Positions 52,946 to 61,523 of a stretch of DNA of 64,000 nucleotides are shown one piece after another (the stretch's first letter is position 1; each line of letters begins with the position of its first letter). The notes beneath the pieces are model-generated. The model did no database searches. It was not told where the DNA came from and saw nothing but the letters and a program-made list of their open reading frames with translations. Location: contig CAWHHO010000008.1 in the NCBI GenBank assembly GCA_963829135.1, forward strand, positions 930,001 through 994,000. The letters run 5' to 3'. A program made the translations under genes and the position numbers. Source of the stretch: Kumtagia sp963829135 (lineage in GTDB: Bacteria; Pseudomonadota; Alphaproteobacteria; Rhizobiales; Rhizobiaceae).

Positions 52946-53340
52946 CTAGGCATCGCCGAGATCGAAGAAGCGTTTATTGACGCTGGTCAGCTGCGGGAAG
53001 GTCCCCGCACCGATGTCGTTGTCGTCATTATAGCCGATGACCGACACAGTCACCTGGCACCCGCATGCCGGCTTCCAGAAGCCGCCCGATAGCATCAGCG
53101 GCCATGTAGTCATTACCGCAAAAAACTGCATCTAGGCGCCCGTCCCTGAGCAATTCAGACATTCCTGTGTACCCGCCTTGGATGCCAGACCAGGAGCGAC
53201 AGCGATCGGTTCTTGATGGACCGGAACGGGGTGGGGAGCTACGTGCGCTGTACTGCAAGTCGGGATGTGCTTCCCGGCTTCGACAGAGCCAACATGTTCG
53301 ATGTGTTTGGCACCGCCTAGCATGCACAAGTCCTGATGCT
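52946..53340 (-). pseudogene. LacI-family regulator remnant
   Basis: Pieces of a LacI-type effector-binding domain are scattered over frames: 'LGGAKHIEHVGSVEAG', 'PVHQEPIAVAPG', then 'GGYTGMSELLRDGRLDAVFC', 'GNDYMAADAIGRLLEAGMRV' and, after a one-base shift near 53070, 'VSVIGYNDDNDIGAGTFPQL' and 'TSVNKRFFDLGDA' with an early stop at 52946. The DNA-binding headpiece, the first half of the sensor domain and the C-terminal end are missing. It lies directly upstream of the sugar operon and was probably its original regulator. Loss of whole segments indicates true decay, not only sequence error. Confidence 0.7.
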
Positions 53341-53426
53341 TGGAACATTACTTTGATACAGAGCAGACGCTGACCGATGGGTTTCGAAAGGCTTTTCAAC
53401 CAACCCAGTGCCGATCGCGATGGGGT

Positions 53427-53630
53427 CTAAGGGCCACCGGCTAGACCGCGGAGTGCTCGCGCAATCTCTGCCTTCACGTCTGTCCAGTGCTCATTGACTT
53501 CATCAAGGGTGTGTCCAGCGGCAACAGCATCGGTCAAAAACCGCCGGCATAAAGCGTCGAGGTCGTCGACGAGAGGTTCTGCTGGATGAGCGACGTTCGC
53601 ATCGATCCAATTGATCAAAAAGTTAATCAA
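53427..53630 (-). CDS. DUF768 family protein
   Basis: 67 residues from TTG 53630 (in-frame stop directly upstream). 'INFLINWIDANVAHP', 'DALCRRFLTDAVAAGHTLDE' and 'VNEHWTDVKAEIARAL' match DUF768, a family of short helical proteins that is multiplied in Mesorhizobium and of unknown function. No signal or membrane segment. It supports the taxonomic placement. The TTG start lacks a strong ribosome-binding site. Confidence 0.6.
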   Translation of the reverse strand: MINFLINWIDANVAHPAEPLVDDLDALCRRFLTDAVAAGHTLDEVNEHWTDVKAEIARALRGLAGGP

Positions 53631-53683
53631 GCTCAGTTGTTCCCCGTCTTGGTCCGCCTAGTCATAGTCGTATTGCTGTTCCT

Positions 53684-54949
53684 TCAAGGCTTCTCCTCCT
53701 GGCCTATCACCACGTTTGGTGTCTTACTACCCTCCTGCAATACCTCCTTCAAACCACCTTGAGAGACTGCTCCCGCTGTAGCTTCAACCGTAGTGCGGTC
53801 AATACTATCGGTTCGGGGGCGGTCCCTTTCCAAGTCGGCAGCGGCAATCTCGCCTTTGATGTCAACAAGCGCTGTGGAAGCAATAAGGCCGAGCCCGACC
53901 GCGTGTTCGGCCATCGCTAAGCTGTCCGCTGCGAGAACCATGCCGCTGCCGGCGTCTGCGACGGCAGCCGCCAGCTTCTCAATCTGATTGACTCGCTTCG
54001 GGGTGCGCGAAACGTTGCGTATGTATACTGCCAGAACGCGATTTGGGTTCTCCCTGACGATCCTATGATACACCTCGGGATCGTGCTGTCCGCTGTCGCC
54101 AATGAGGACAAAGGGCAGATCGTGATAGAGCGCAAGCATGTTGCGGATCAGTTCCCGCTTATGATCTTCAGCTTTTCGCGGCAGCGGGCTTGTCCAAGAG
54201 ATGCCCCATTCTCGAAGAAACAAAACCGGACCGACTGGGATATTGTTGCGGACAAAGAATTCCTCAATCACTTCGTAGATGCCCCATGGCGCGCGCGACA
54301 CGTAAAGCATGGGATTGCTCTCGCTGCCCGAACAACCGTGAAAAAGCGCTCGGTACAGCGCTCCCACTCCTGGGAAGGCTTCGCGGCTTGCAGCGGTTTC
54401 GACGAACAGGCGCCATAGCATTTTCAGCTTGTTCGCAACACCGGTCTTCATGATCGTATCATCGATATCGCTGATGACCACGTAGCGGCATTGTTCAGAC
54501 GGAATGAATACATCAGCTTTCGCGTTGACCGCCTGCGGCTGTTGAATGCTTATGTCGACCGTGTGCCACAGCACATCGGCCGGCGGTACGAGGCGAGGCC
54601 GCAGATTGATGCGGAAGTAACCATCCTCATCCGTAGTGAACTGCTCCTCAGCGCCGTAGAACTGAGCCGTTACGACCACATTCGGAAGGGCGTGCCGAAA
54701 TATGCGTCGCCGGACATCGCGGAGCTGGTCGAATAGGCTGTGGGGATGGGCACTACGCCCAAACGTTCGAGACTGCTGGAAGACACGACCTATGCAAAAT
54801 ATCTGTTCTCGAGACCCGTAGCCGCGGTTGGCTTGAATGGCGATGCCGCCTCTGGACGGCGCCTCGCGCACGGGCTGAGCGAAGAGGGACAGTATACGGG
54901 CCGCCACCTTTCGCCATCTCGAGATGGTGCCACTCGAGCTAATGTTCAT
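53684..54949 (-). CDS. App1-type phosphatidate phosphatase-like protein (DUF2183)
   Basis: 421 residues. The central App1 catalytic domain has the HAD-type motif 'VVISDIDDTIMKTG' (DxDxT/I) and 'LIGDSGQHDPEVYHRIV' for the acidic motif, with 'GALYRALFHG' and 'LYVSRAPWGIYEVIEEFF' between. Yeast App1 is a Mg-dependent phosphatidate phosphatase; bacterial members are mostly untested. The N-terminal part has a beta-rich 'LPNVVVTAQFYGAEEQFTTD' segment, as in full-length bacterial homologues. The C-terminal 50 residues are unlike the family. No membrane span is seen, so action at the membrane surface or in the cytosol is likely. Confidence 0.85.
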   Translation of the reverse strand: MNISSSGTISRWRKVAARILSLFAQPVREAPSRGGIAIQANRGYGSREQIFCIGRVFQQSRTFGRSAHPHSLFDQLRDVRRRIFRHALPNVVVTAQFYGAEEQFTTDEDGYFRINLRPRLVPPADVLWHTVDISIQQPQAVNAKADVFIPSEQCRYVVISDIDDTIMKTGVANKLKMLWRLFVETAASREAFPGVGALYRALFHGCSGSESNPMLYVSRAPWGIYEVIEEFFVRNNIPVGPVLFLREWGISWTSPLPRKAEDHKRELIRNMLALYHDLPFVLIGDSGQHDPEVYHRIVRENPNRVLAVYIRNVSRTPKRVNQIEKLAAAVADAGSGMVLAADSLAMAEHAVGLGLIASTALVDIKGEIAAADLERDRPRTDSIDRTTVEATAGAVSQGGLKEVLQEGSKTPNVVIGQEEKP

Positions 54950-55465
54950 ACGTCACTTTCCGTTGAGAGGTGTGCTTTCGTCAAGCTGGCCGAGAGGCTT
55001 CCTCCGCGGGGTGCTTTGACTCAATTTGGCCTAACGGTGCGGAAGGGTGACAGTCAATAAAGGCGGATGAACTTTGGTCGGTTGGTCGAGAGGGGGGGCA
55101 GGGTTAAGAAAGCTAACCCCATACGCCTTGCCAATGCACCTCTGCGTTGCGCGGTAAAATAGAAGCCATGAGGGCGAGCGCTGCAGAAGGCTTTGGATTA
55201 CCTACCGACTTGCATAATGGTTCCGTTCAAGGGGGGCACGAACGCACCGCGGAGGAATTCGCGAGTCTTCTGAAAGCGCGGGCGTGCAACCACCATGCAT
55301 AATGCCTACAAGATCGGCCTTCTTCACTGCCGAGACGGTCAACGTTTATCCTAACCTCGCTTGCGCGGATTTTGTACCGCAGGAGCCGCCAAAGCAACGC
55401 CGACCGCGTGTCGTGACATGCTCATGCCGGAGGTCACCGCCGTTCTTTTGTTTGACGTTTGACTG
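54950..55465. other. Gap with a hairpin, no clear gene
   Basis: About 515 bases between leftward genes. GGGTTA/TAACCC with a 7-base loop near 55101-55119 could end the OmpA transcript. A rightward 44-codon frame (55168-55302) and one at 55284-55469 show no family similarity. Nothing else is recognised. Confidence 0.4.
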
Positions 55466-56563
55466 CTAGTTCCGCTTCACCAGTTCAACGCGGCGGTTTT
55501 TGGCCCGCCCCTCGTCCGTGTCGTTGCTAGCGACCGGAGCCATCATACCGGCGCCGGCCGAGGTCAAACGTCCGGCATCGATGTCATACCCACCAACAAG
55601 TTCGTTCTTGACCGACTGTGCCCGACGGGAAGACAAGTCTATGTTGTATTCGAATGAGCCTTTGCCGTCCGTGTGTCCGACGACGATGAGGTTGAGTCCT
55701 GGGTCTGATTTCATGAGGTTGGCGATCTCGTCGATCGCTGGTCGAGACTCGGGCTTAATGTCAGCCTTGTCGAAGTCAAACAGGATGCCATAGAGCGAAA
55801 TGCTGCCCAGCGTAGTCAGCGATTTCGCCATTTCGGCGGCGCCAACGATCACCATCTTTTTTTCGCGGGCCTTCGGCTCAATAATATGTACAAGCGCGAT
55901 CGTGCGGCCGTTCAGCGCCTTGCAGTAAAGATCGTCGATCAGAGAGAACGTCTGCACGGTGACGTACGCGTCACCGTCTGGATGAGGCAGCTTCCCGGTG
56001 AAATATCGCTGGTCGTCAATCTCCTGCGTCAGCGCACATTGCCCGTTGCTGTAGGCAACATCCTTCAGTTCAAACTCATAAACGAAGAACTTCATAAGGC
56101 TCATCTCACCACCGCCGCCTGAACTACCCTCTTTAGGATCGCCGCCGCACTCCTCCCGTTTGCATTCGAAAACGACCTCACCGTCGGCCTGTTTCACAAC
56201 GTCTTCATAGTTTCGCAGCACCTCGAGCGGCGAGCGCTGTTCAGGAAGGACATAGACGATCCGGGTCAGCGCACCCTCGAGTTCCAGCTTTTTGTCGGGC
56301 CTTACCACGCGATTGTTCATCTGGTCGCGTTCGTCCTCGTCGGCTGACGGCTTCAGCGATGACAGCGGAACCACAAAGTCGGTGTAGGCGAAATTTTCGT
56401 AGGAAACGATGAAAGAGCCCTCGTAACGCTTGAGCAGCGGGCTATCGACCGCGCCGTCGATGTCGGCGATCGGTGCCGTTGCTTCCGCGAGAGCTGCCGC
56501 GGATGCCATCACGAGAAGAAAAACGAGAGCAGCGCCAACACCTTGGAAAATCTTCGTTCTCAT
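55466..56563 (-). CDS. OmpA-family protein with N-terminal DUF4892-like domain
   Basis: 365 residues from ATG 56563. The signal peptide is 'GAALVFLLVMASAAALAEA'. The N-terminal half ('SPLLKRYEGSFIVSYENFAY', 'TRIVYVLPEQRSPLEVLRNY') resembles DUF4892. The C-terminal third is an OmpA peptidoglycan-binding domain: 'GILFDFDKADIKPESRPAID', 'VVGHTDGKGSFEYNIDLSSR', 'RRVELVKRN', including the Asp/Arg that contact diaminopimelate. It is an outer-membrane or periplasmic protein tethered to the cell wall. It follows the cysteine-peptidase-like gene by 31 bases, so the two are likely one operon. Confidence 0.88.
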   Translation of the reverse strand: MRTKIFQGVGAALVFLLVMASAAALAEATAPIADIDGAVDSPLLKRYEGSFIVSYENFAYTDFVVPLSSLKPSADEDERDQMNNRVVRPDKKLELEGALTRIVYVLPEQRSPLEVLRNYEDVVKQADGEVVFECKREECGGDPKEGSSGGGGEMSLMKFFVYEFELKDVAYSNGQCALTQEIDDQRYFTGKLPHPDGDAYVTVQTFSLIDDLYCKALNGRTIALVHIIEPKAREKKMVIVGAAEMAKSLTTLGSISLYGILFDFDKADIKPESRPAIDEIANLMKSDPGLNLIVVGHTDGKGSFEYNIDLSSRRAQSVKNELVGGYDIDAGRLTSAGAGMMAPVASNDTDEGRAKNRRVELVKRN

Positions 56564-56594
56564 TACATGTCTCCGGTGAAGGGTGGCGCAACGG

Positions 56595-57626
56595 TTACTC
56601 TGTTGTGACAGAGAGAATGTAGTTGCCACTCTGCGAACCATCGTGACCGTTCGGATTCTTCGGGCAGTGACCAAGTGTGCTTCCACCGGCGAAGAAAAGC
56701 CCTTGGCAAGCGCGGCACCATCGCCAGTTATCCTGCTGGCCGGGGCCGGACTGGTGAGTCAGAAAGTACTCGCCGCTCTGCGAACCGTCGTGACCACCGC
56801 CCTTAAGATTGTTTGAACAAGAACCTGATGTGTTGTTCCCGGCAAAAAACAGGCCTTCACAGGAACGGCACCAACGCCAATTCGATTGTCCAGGCGGACT
56901 AAAGCTCAGCCAGTAGTTCGCGCTGAATCTCGAACTGTGGGTGCCGCCCTTGGGGCATCTGCCCTTGGATGCGTGGCCGTCGAAGTAGAGACCCATGCAG
57001 GAATTGCAAAGTCGCCATCTTTCCTGACCGGCGATTACCGTCGGAACTGCCGGCGTGTAGGAGGTATCGACGAAGAAGTTCTCCCAGAGCTTTTTCTTGT
57101 TCATCGAATTGATGAGACGTCGGCCTTGGCCTGGCATATTGAATTCCTGGATAATCGCGGTCAGCCGTGGCGCGTTCGGGTCGTAGGCAGTGATTGTTAT
57201 GGGCGTAGTGGCGTTGCATCCCATGGCAACAAGGTGATGGCCGGAAAATCCCGGATTGGCTAGGCAGATCGGACAGGGCTTGCCAGTGTTGAGCTTGTCG
57301 ACCAGCTTTGCGAGTTCTCCGTCTAGATTTACCGAGAATCCGCTCAGCAGCGGCGAAAGCACCGGTATTGGCGCGAAGATCGCGGCAAATTTGTTCGCGG
57401 TGTTGACGTGTGCGGTTACTTGGCGACTGAAGATGTAGTCGTTCAGCGGTGTCCCATTGAGGGGAGCAACTCCGTCGACCGGAATGGCCATGCCATGCGT
57501 GAAATAGTCGATGGCCGCGTATGTCATACCGCCGCATAGGACGGTGCCACCATGCTGTGGCAATTTCAGTTCATTGTTGCTGAAGCGAAAGCCGTTTTGT
57601 GTTGGCTGGAACTGCGTCGCTGGCAT
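56595..57626 (-). CDS. Cysteine-peptidase-like protein with three Cys/His-rich repeats
   Basis: 343 residues. The N-terminal ~200 residues contain 'HGGTVLCGGMTYAAIDYF' (Cys31), 'GFSGHHLVAMGC' (His130/131) and 'ITAYDPNAP' (Asp149/Asn151), the order and spacing of a papain/C39-like Cys-His-Asp/Asn triad. Three ~45-residue repeats follow (203-242, 249-290, 300-340), each W-x2-C-x2-C-x-G-L-[FY]-F-x-G...G-x-C...H...Y-x-L, e.g. 'WRWCRACQGLFFAGG'. Three Cys and one His per repeat suggest a small zinc or disulfide knuckle. No signal peptide is visible. I do not recognise a named family; peptidase activity is inference. Confidence 0.75.
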   Translation of the reverse strand: MPATQFQPTQNGFRFSNNELKLPQHGGTVLCGGMTYAAIDYFTHGMAIPVDGVAPLNGTPLNDYIFSRQVTAHVNTANKFAAIFAPIPVLSPLLSGFSVNLDGELAKLVDKLNTGKPCPICLANPGFSGHHLVAMGCNATTPITITAYDPNAPRLTAIIQEFNMPGQGRRLINSMNKKKLWENFFVDTSYTPAVPTVIAGQERWRLCNSCMGLYFDGHASKGRCPKGGTHSSRFSANYWLSFSPPGQSNWRWCRSCEGLFFAGNNTSGSCSNNLKGGGHDGSQSGEYFLTHQSGPGQQDNWRWCRACQGLFFAGGSTLGHCPKNPNGHDGSQSGNYILSVTTE

Positions 57627-57775
57627 GGGCTGTCCATCGCTTTTTGTGGGTAAGCGACGTTAGAAAATGCCGGGAAGGAAAATTAGTCTCATCACCCAAA
57701 AAGGGGACGCGCAGAAGGAAACCTGTTCCGAAGCCGCTGACTTTCCGCCGATTTATTCGGAGAACTACAGGAGTA

Positions 57776-58912
57776 TTAAGAACGGTGGCCGTTCGATTGA
57801 CGGCTCGCCGCGACGGTCTGTAGTGCAAGTCGAGTGAGGTCACTCTGCCTGCGTGCGCCGGTCTTGTCGTATGCACGCTTCAGGTGGGTGCGAATGGTCT
57901 CTTTTGTCACCCCTAGATGCTCGGCAGCCTCGGAGAGCGAGGGGCCATCGCGCGCGATGAGATCAACAAGGACCGCCTCCGCATGCGTCAACCCATAGAC
58001 GCGGCTGAGTATGGCAACCATGTCAGGCGGAGCTTCTGAGAGGTCTGCTATGAAGACTGCAACAGCCGGGCGACGTTCCCAATTGCCGGCAACATCGTTC
58101 GGAAGCCGGGCAAGCGACAAAACCAACGGCTGAAGAGTTGAGGGACGTTGCAGCGCGAATTCCTCGACCGCAGCGCTTTCACCTCGAAGAAGTGCTGCAA
58201 CGCGTGTCATCAGTGCCTCAGTATGTTCCTGCCGAAGCGCTGCCAGGCGCCCGAATCGCATGATGATCCCATCCGCGGCATGCATCAGTGCGCGAGCGCG
58301 CTGGTTGGCCTTCACTACCAAGCCGTCAGCTTCGATGACAACGATTGCCTCCCTCGCGTCGTCGAACAGCGCCTCGTAAAGCCGCAACCGTCCTTCCATG
58401 GCGCCGATGCGTCGGCTCATGGCGACAGCGCGACAAAGATGTGGCGCCAATGCCGAGAGCGCGGCGATTTCGCTGGTCTGGACCGCGCCCTGCCTCTGCG
58501 TGCGTGAAAACATGAAGCCGCCAATTCTTCCCGGCGCCTTCTCTGTAATCATCCCTCCGAAGTGATGATAATTCTGTGGGAGCGCCCAGTCATTGTAGAA
58601 CGGCGAGCGGTGAAGTTGTTCGCGAGGAACAATCATCCAATCGGCACTTGGCTGCCCAACCGGAAGGCGTCGGTAGGCTACACCAGTCGGATTTACGTCC
58701 GGGGTAGTATAATGCTGATTGTAGAGTGCCTCCCATTCGGGATCGGTCCCGTGTTCGGCCATGAAAATGAAGCGCTCAGGCGCGACCGGCGTAGAAAAAA
58801 GTATCATGGTGCGCGCGTTGAAGTGCGACGCCATTTCCCTGATAACGAAGGGCCACCGCTCCGGCTCAATCCCGGCTTCATAGACCAGGCCCACAAGTTC
58901 GGCGAACGACAT
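57776..58912 (-). CDS. LuxR-family transcriptional regulator
   Basis: 378 residues. The C-terminal GerE-type helix-turn-helix is 'YGLTHAEAVLVDLIARDGPS', 'LSEAAEHLGVTKETIRTHLK' and 'RAYDKTGARRQSDLTRLAL'. The middle carries a PAS-like segment ('AREAIVVIEADGLVVKANQR'), and the N-terminal part is of the kind found in many rhizobial solo LuxR proteins. It lies 150 bases upstream of the cysteine-peptidase-like/OmpA pair in the same orientation and may control it. Ligand unknown; no LuxI-type synthase is nearby. Confidence 0.88.
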   Translation of the reverse strand: MSFAELVGLVYEAGIEPERWPFVIREMASHFNARTMILFSTPVAPERFIFMAEHGTDPEWEALYNQHYTTPDVNPTGVAYRRLPVGQPSADWMIVPREQLHRSPFYNDWALPQNYHHFGGMITEKAPGRIGGFMFSRTQRQGAVQTSEIAALSALAPHLCRAVAMSRRIGAMEGRLRLYEALFDDAREAIVVIEADGLVVKANQRARALMHAADGIIMRFGRLAALRQEHTEALMTRVAALLRGESAAVEEFALQRPSTLQPLVLSLARLPNDVAGNWERRPAVAVFIADLSEAPPDMVAILSRVYGLTHAEAVLVDLIARDGPSLSEAAEHLGVTKETIRTHLKRAYDKTGARRQSDLTRLALQTVAASRQSNGHRS

Positions 58913-59384
58913 GTGAAGTCCTCGTTGACCGCCCTAGGCAAAAATATAGGTGCAACTCGAAATAGCAACGACCGTGGTGAAATTACACTCAGCCCGGCTC
59001 CGCTGAGGATCGACTCGGCACCGCCATTCGCGCGTTCGGAGACAGGAGATCGCGATCAATTCACCCTGCAGCAGGTTTTGGTAGTCGACGATCTTCGGGT
59101 TTCACATTGGACAGTGGCGCGGGAAATCGGCGCCGCTGATGGAAGTCGGCGTTAGCTTTCCCGCCGTCCCGCCGACGTTTCCCTGGAGAGCAGTTGTTCG
59201 GTAAATAGTCCCCGGCCGCCTGGCCAAAGCCATGTGATACCTTTTCACACAGGTGCGCCTGCTGCGCTTCAGTCACCGAGAAATTTGCATTCAGAACAAT
59301 TCATTTCTCTACTATACCTTAGACAGGCTGAGGATTTGACGTGGGGCAAGCACGAAGCCGGTTGTTCACAACGGCTAAGGACTT
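58913..59384. other. Gap between the LuxR gene and zwf
   Basis: About 470 bases between divergent genes, expected to hold both promoters. Frames crossing it are extensions or shadows. CCTGCAGCAGG (59064-59074) is a near-palindrome of no known role. No RNA gene is seen. Confidence 0.4.
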
Positions 59385-60893
59385 GTGCGGTCGGTCGAGT
59401 GCGCAGGGTGGAACGGAAGAGCGGGGACGAGCACGTTGCGAAAGAATTCCGATCGGGTCGGCCCCGGTTATCCGCAGGTCGTTGTGCTTGTCGGTGCGAC
59501 GGGTGACCTATCCCGCCGAAAGCTTCTTCCCGGGCTTTTCCACCTTATCAACGCCGGCTTTATCCCAGGTTGCCGTATTGTCGGCGTATCCCTTGACGAG
59601 ATCGACGTCGACAGTTTCCGCGCCATTGCCCGTGAATCGCTGGACAAGTTCCTGACGCGCAACTTCACCCAGGATGAATGGGCGGCGTTTTCCGACTCAC
59701 TCGACTATGTCTCACTTTCAGCTGGTGCCGGAGTACTGAAGGAAGTGGTCGAGAAGGCTGAAGCGGCACTGGGGCCGGAGACGCGGCGCGTGCATTACCT
59801 CTCCGTGCCGCCGAAGGCAGCACTTCCAGCCGTCCAGCTTCTCGCCGAAGCGGGGCTGGTGGAGCGCTGCCGCATCATTATGGAAAAGCCCTTCGGTACG
59901 GACCTCGCCAGCGCCGTAGAGCTGAACTTGAAGCTCCACGAGGTATTCGAGGAGAAGCAAATCTTCCGTATCGACCATTTCCTCGGGAAGGAGCCGGCGC
60001 AGAACATACTTGCGTTCCGCTTCGGCAACGGCCTCTTTGAGCCTATCTGGAACCGCAACTTCATCGATCATGTGCAGATCGACGTACCGGAGACGCTCGG
60101 ACTTTCTACTCGCGCCGCCTTCTACGAGGCGACAGGTGCCTATCGCGACATGGTCGTCACCCATCTGTTTCAGATTCTCGCTTTCATGGCGATGGAACCG
60201 CCGACCGCCCTTGAGCCGGCGCCGATCTCCGAAGAGAAGAATAAGGTCTTCCGGTCGATGCTGCCCATCGAACCGCGGGATGTTGTGCGCGGCCAGTATG
60301 TCGGCTATCGAAAGGAGCCGGGCGTCGACCCGGAAAGCGACACCGATACATTCATCGCCCTTAAGTGCGCCATCGACAACTGGCGCTGGGCGGGTGTGCC
60401 CTTCTTCCTGCGCACAGGGAAACGGCTCGCCGAAGGGCAGCGCATCATTTCGATCGCCTTCCGGGAACCGCCGAAGTCCATGTTTCCGGCAGGTTCCGGT
60501 GTCGGAGCGCAGGGTCCTGACCATTTGACCTTCGACCTCGCAGATGCCTCGAAAGTCTCGCTTTCCTTCTATGGCAAGCGGCCCGGCCCGGGCTTCCGGC
60601 TCGACAAGCTCTCCCTGCAATTCGCCATGAGCGAGACAGGACTAATCGGCGATGTCTTGGAGGCTTATGAACGCCTGATCCTCGATGCTATGCGCGGCGA
60701 CCACACCCTCTTCAACACCGCGGAGGGTATCGAGCGGCTCTGGGATATCTCCCAACCCCTCCTCGACAATCCGCCGCCGGTGCGGCTCTACGATCAGGGC
60801 GGCTGGGGCCCTAAGTCGATCCACCAGCTCATCGCGCCGCACGCTTGGCGCCTACCGTTCGAACGCGCCTGGCGAGGTTCGTCAAGAGAGTGA
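59385..60893 (+). CDS. zwf: Glucose-6-phosphate 1-dehydrogenase
   Basis: Up to 502 residues. The Rossmann motif 'VVLVGATGDLSRRKLLPGLF', the active-site signature 'FRIDHFLGKEPAQNILAFRF' (catalytic His) and 'AYRDMVVTHLFQILAFMAME' are intact. It oxidises glucose-6-phosphate to 6-phosphogluconolactone with NADP or NAD, feeding the Entner-Doudoroff and pentose phosphate routes. The start is uncertain: GTG 59385 gives a long non-conserved lead, and TTG 59436 has a better GGGGACGAG site. pgl and edd, usual neighbours in rhizobia, are absent, so this may be a second, specialised copy. Confidence 0.93.
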   Translation: MRSVECAGWNGRAGTSTLRKNSDRVGPGYPQVVVLVGATGDLSRRKLLPGLFHLINAGFIPGCRIVGVSLDEIDVDSFRAIARESLDKFLTRNFTQDEWAAFSDSLDYVSLSAGAGVLKEVVEKAEAALGPETRRVHYLSVPPKAALPAVQLLAEAGLVERCRIIMEKPFGTDLASAVELNLKLHEVFEEKQIFRIDHFLGKEPAQNILAFRFGNGLFEPIWNRNFIDHVQIDVPETLGLSTRAAFYEATGAYRDMVVTHLFQILAFMAMEPPTALEPAPISEEKNKVFRSMLPIEPRDVVRGQYVGYRKEPGVDPESDTDTFIALKCAIDNWRWAGVPFFLRTGKRLAEGQRIISIAFREPPKSMFPAGSGVGAQGPDHLTFDLADASKVSLSFYGKRPGPGFRLDKLSLQFAMSETGLIGDVLEAYERLILDAMRGDHTLFNTAEGIERLWDISQPLLDNPPPVRLYDQGGWGPKSIHQLIAPHAWRLPFERAWRGSSRE

Positions 60894-61523
60894 TCATCAA
60901 AAAACAACTGGTGTCTTCTTAGTCGCTTTCATTTGCCCGGATGCGCTGATCGCCGATGCCGCTACGGTTCGGCTGTGATGATGGCCTGGCTGGTGCATGA
61001 GCGCGGGATTGAGCCGCGCGTTCCGGGTCTTTGAGAAATCGGAGCGACGTGACATTACTCTTGAGCGACCAGACTTCACCTGTGACCGCAAGCGCGAGGA
61101 GTTCGGCAACGCGCAAAAATCAAGATTATGCTGCCAGCGCGAGAGACCCGCCATCTAACGAGTGGGCACAAGTTCGCTGTCGCCGCTTAGCACCACCACC
61201 ACTGTTCTCTAGCAAGTTGCAATTCTTTCGACCATGTGCCCCCTGCAGCTGACCGCTTGCGTGACGTCGTTTTTGCATCGCAAAATGGCGGCAGGAGGGT
61301 CCGGCGGCGTTTACGGGCCGGCTTGAAGCTTTCATCCGAGCTGCCAGTGTTATGTCCCGCAGGCTGCGCGGTTCGATGCGCCCGTAGTAAGCTATCGTTT
61401 CCATTTTTGTCGGGCCGTTGTTCCGCCGTGCCCTACGAGCGCGAACATCTTTCCCTAATTTGTGTAACAGGCTCGCAGCACGAGGTCTGCGGTTTTAGAA
61501 CATTACGCACAGCTGCCAAACGC
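60894..61523. other. Gap with no recognisable gene
   Basis: About 630 bases between convergent zwf and the orphan binding protein. Several short frames cross it on both strands without family similarity, and its base composition is less GC-rich than the flanks. No terminator hairpin with a T run is evident. Confidence 0.5.

Noticed and set aside
55168..55302. 44-codon rightward frame in the gap before the OmpA gene
   Set aside because: No clear ribosome-binding site, no family resemblance and no operonic neighbour.
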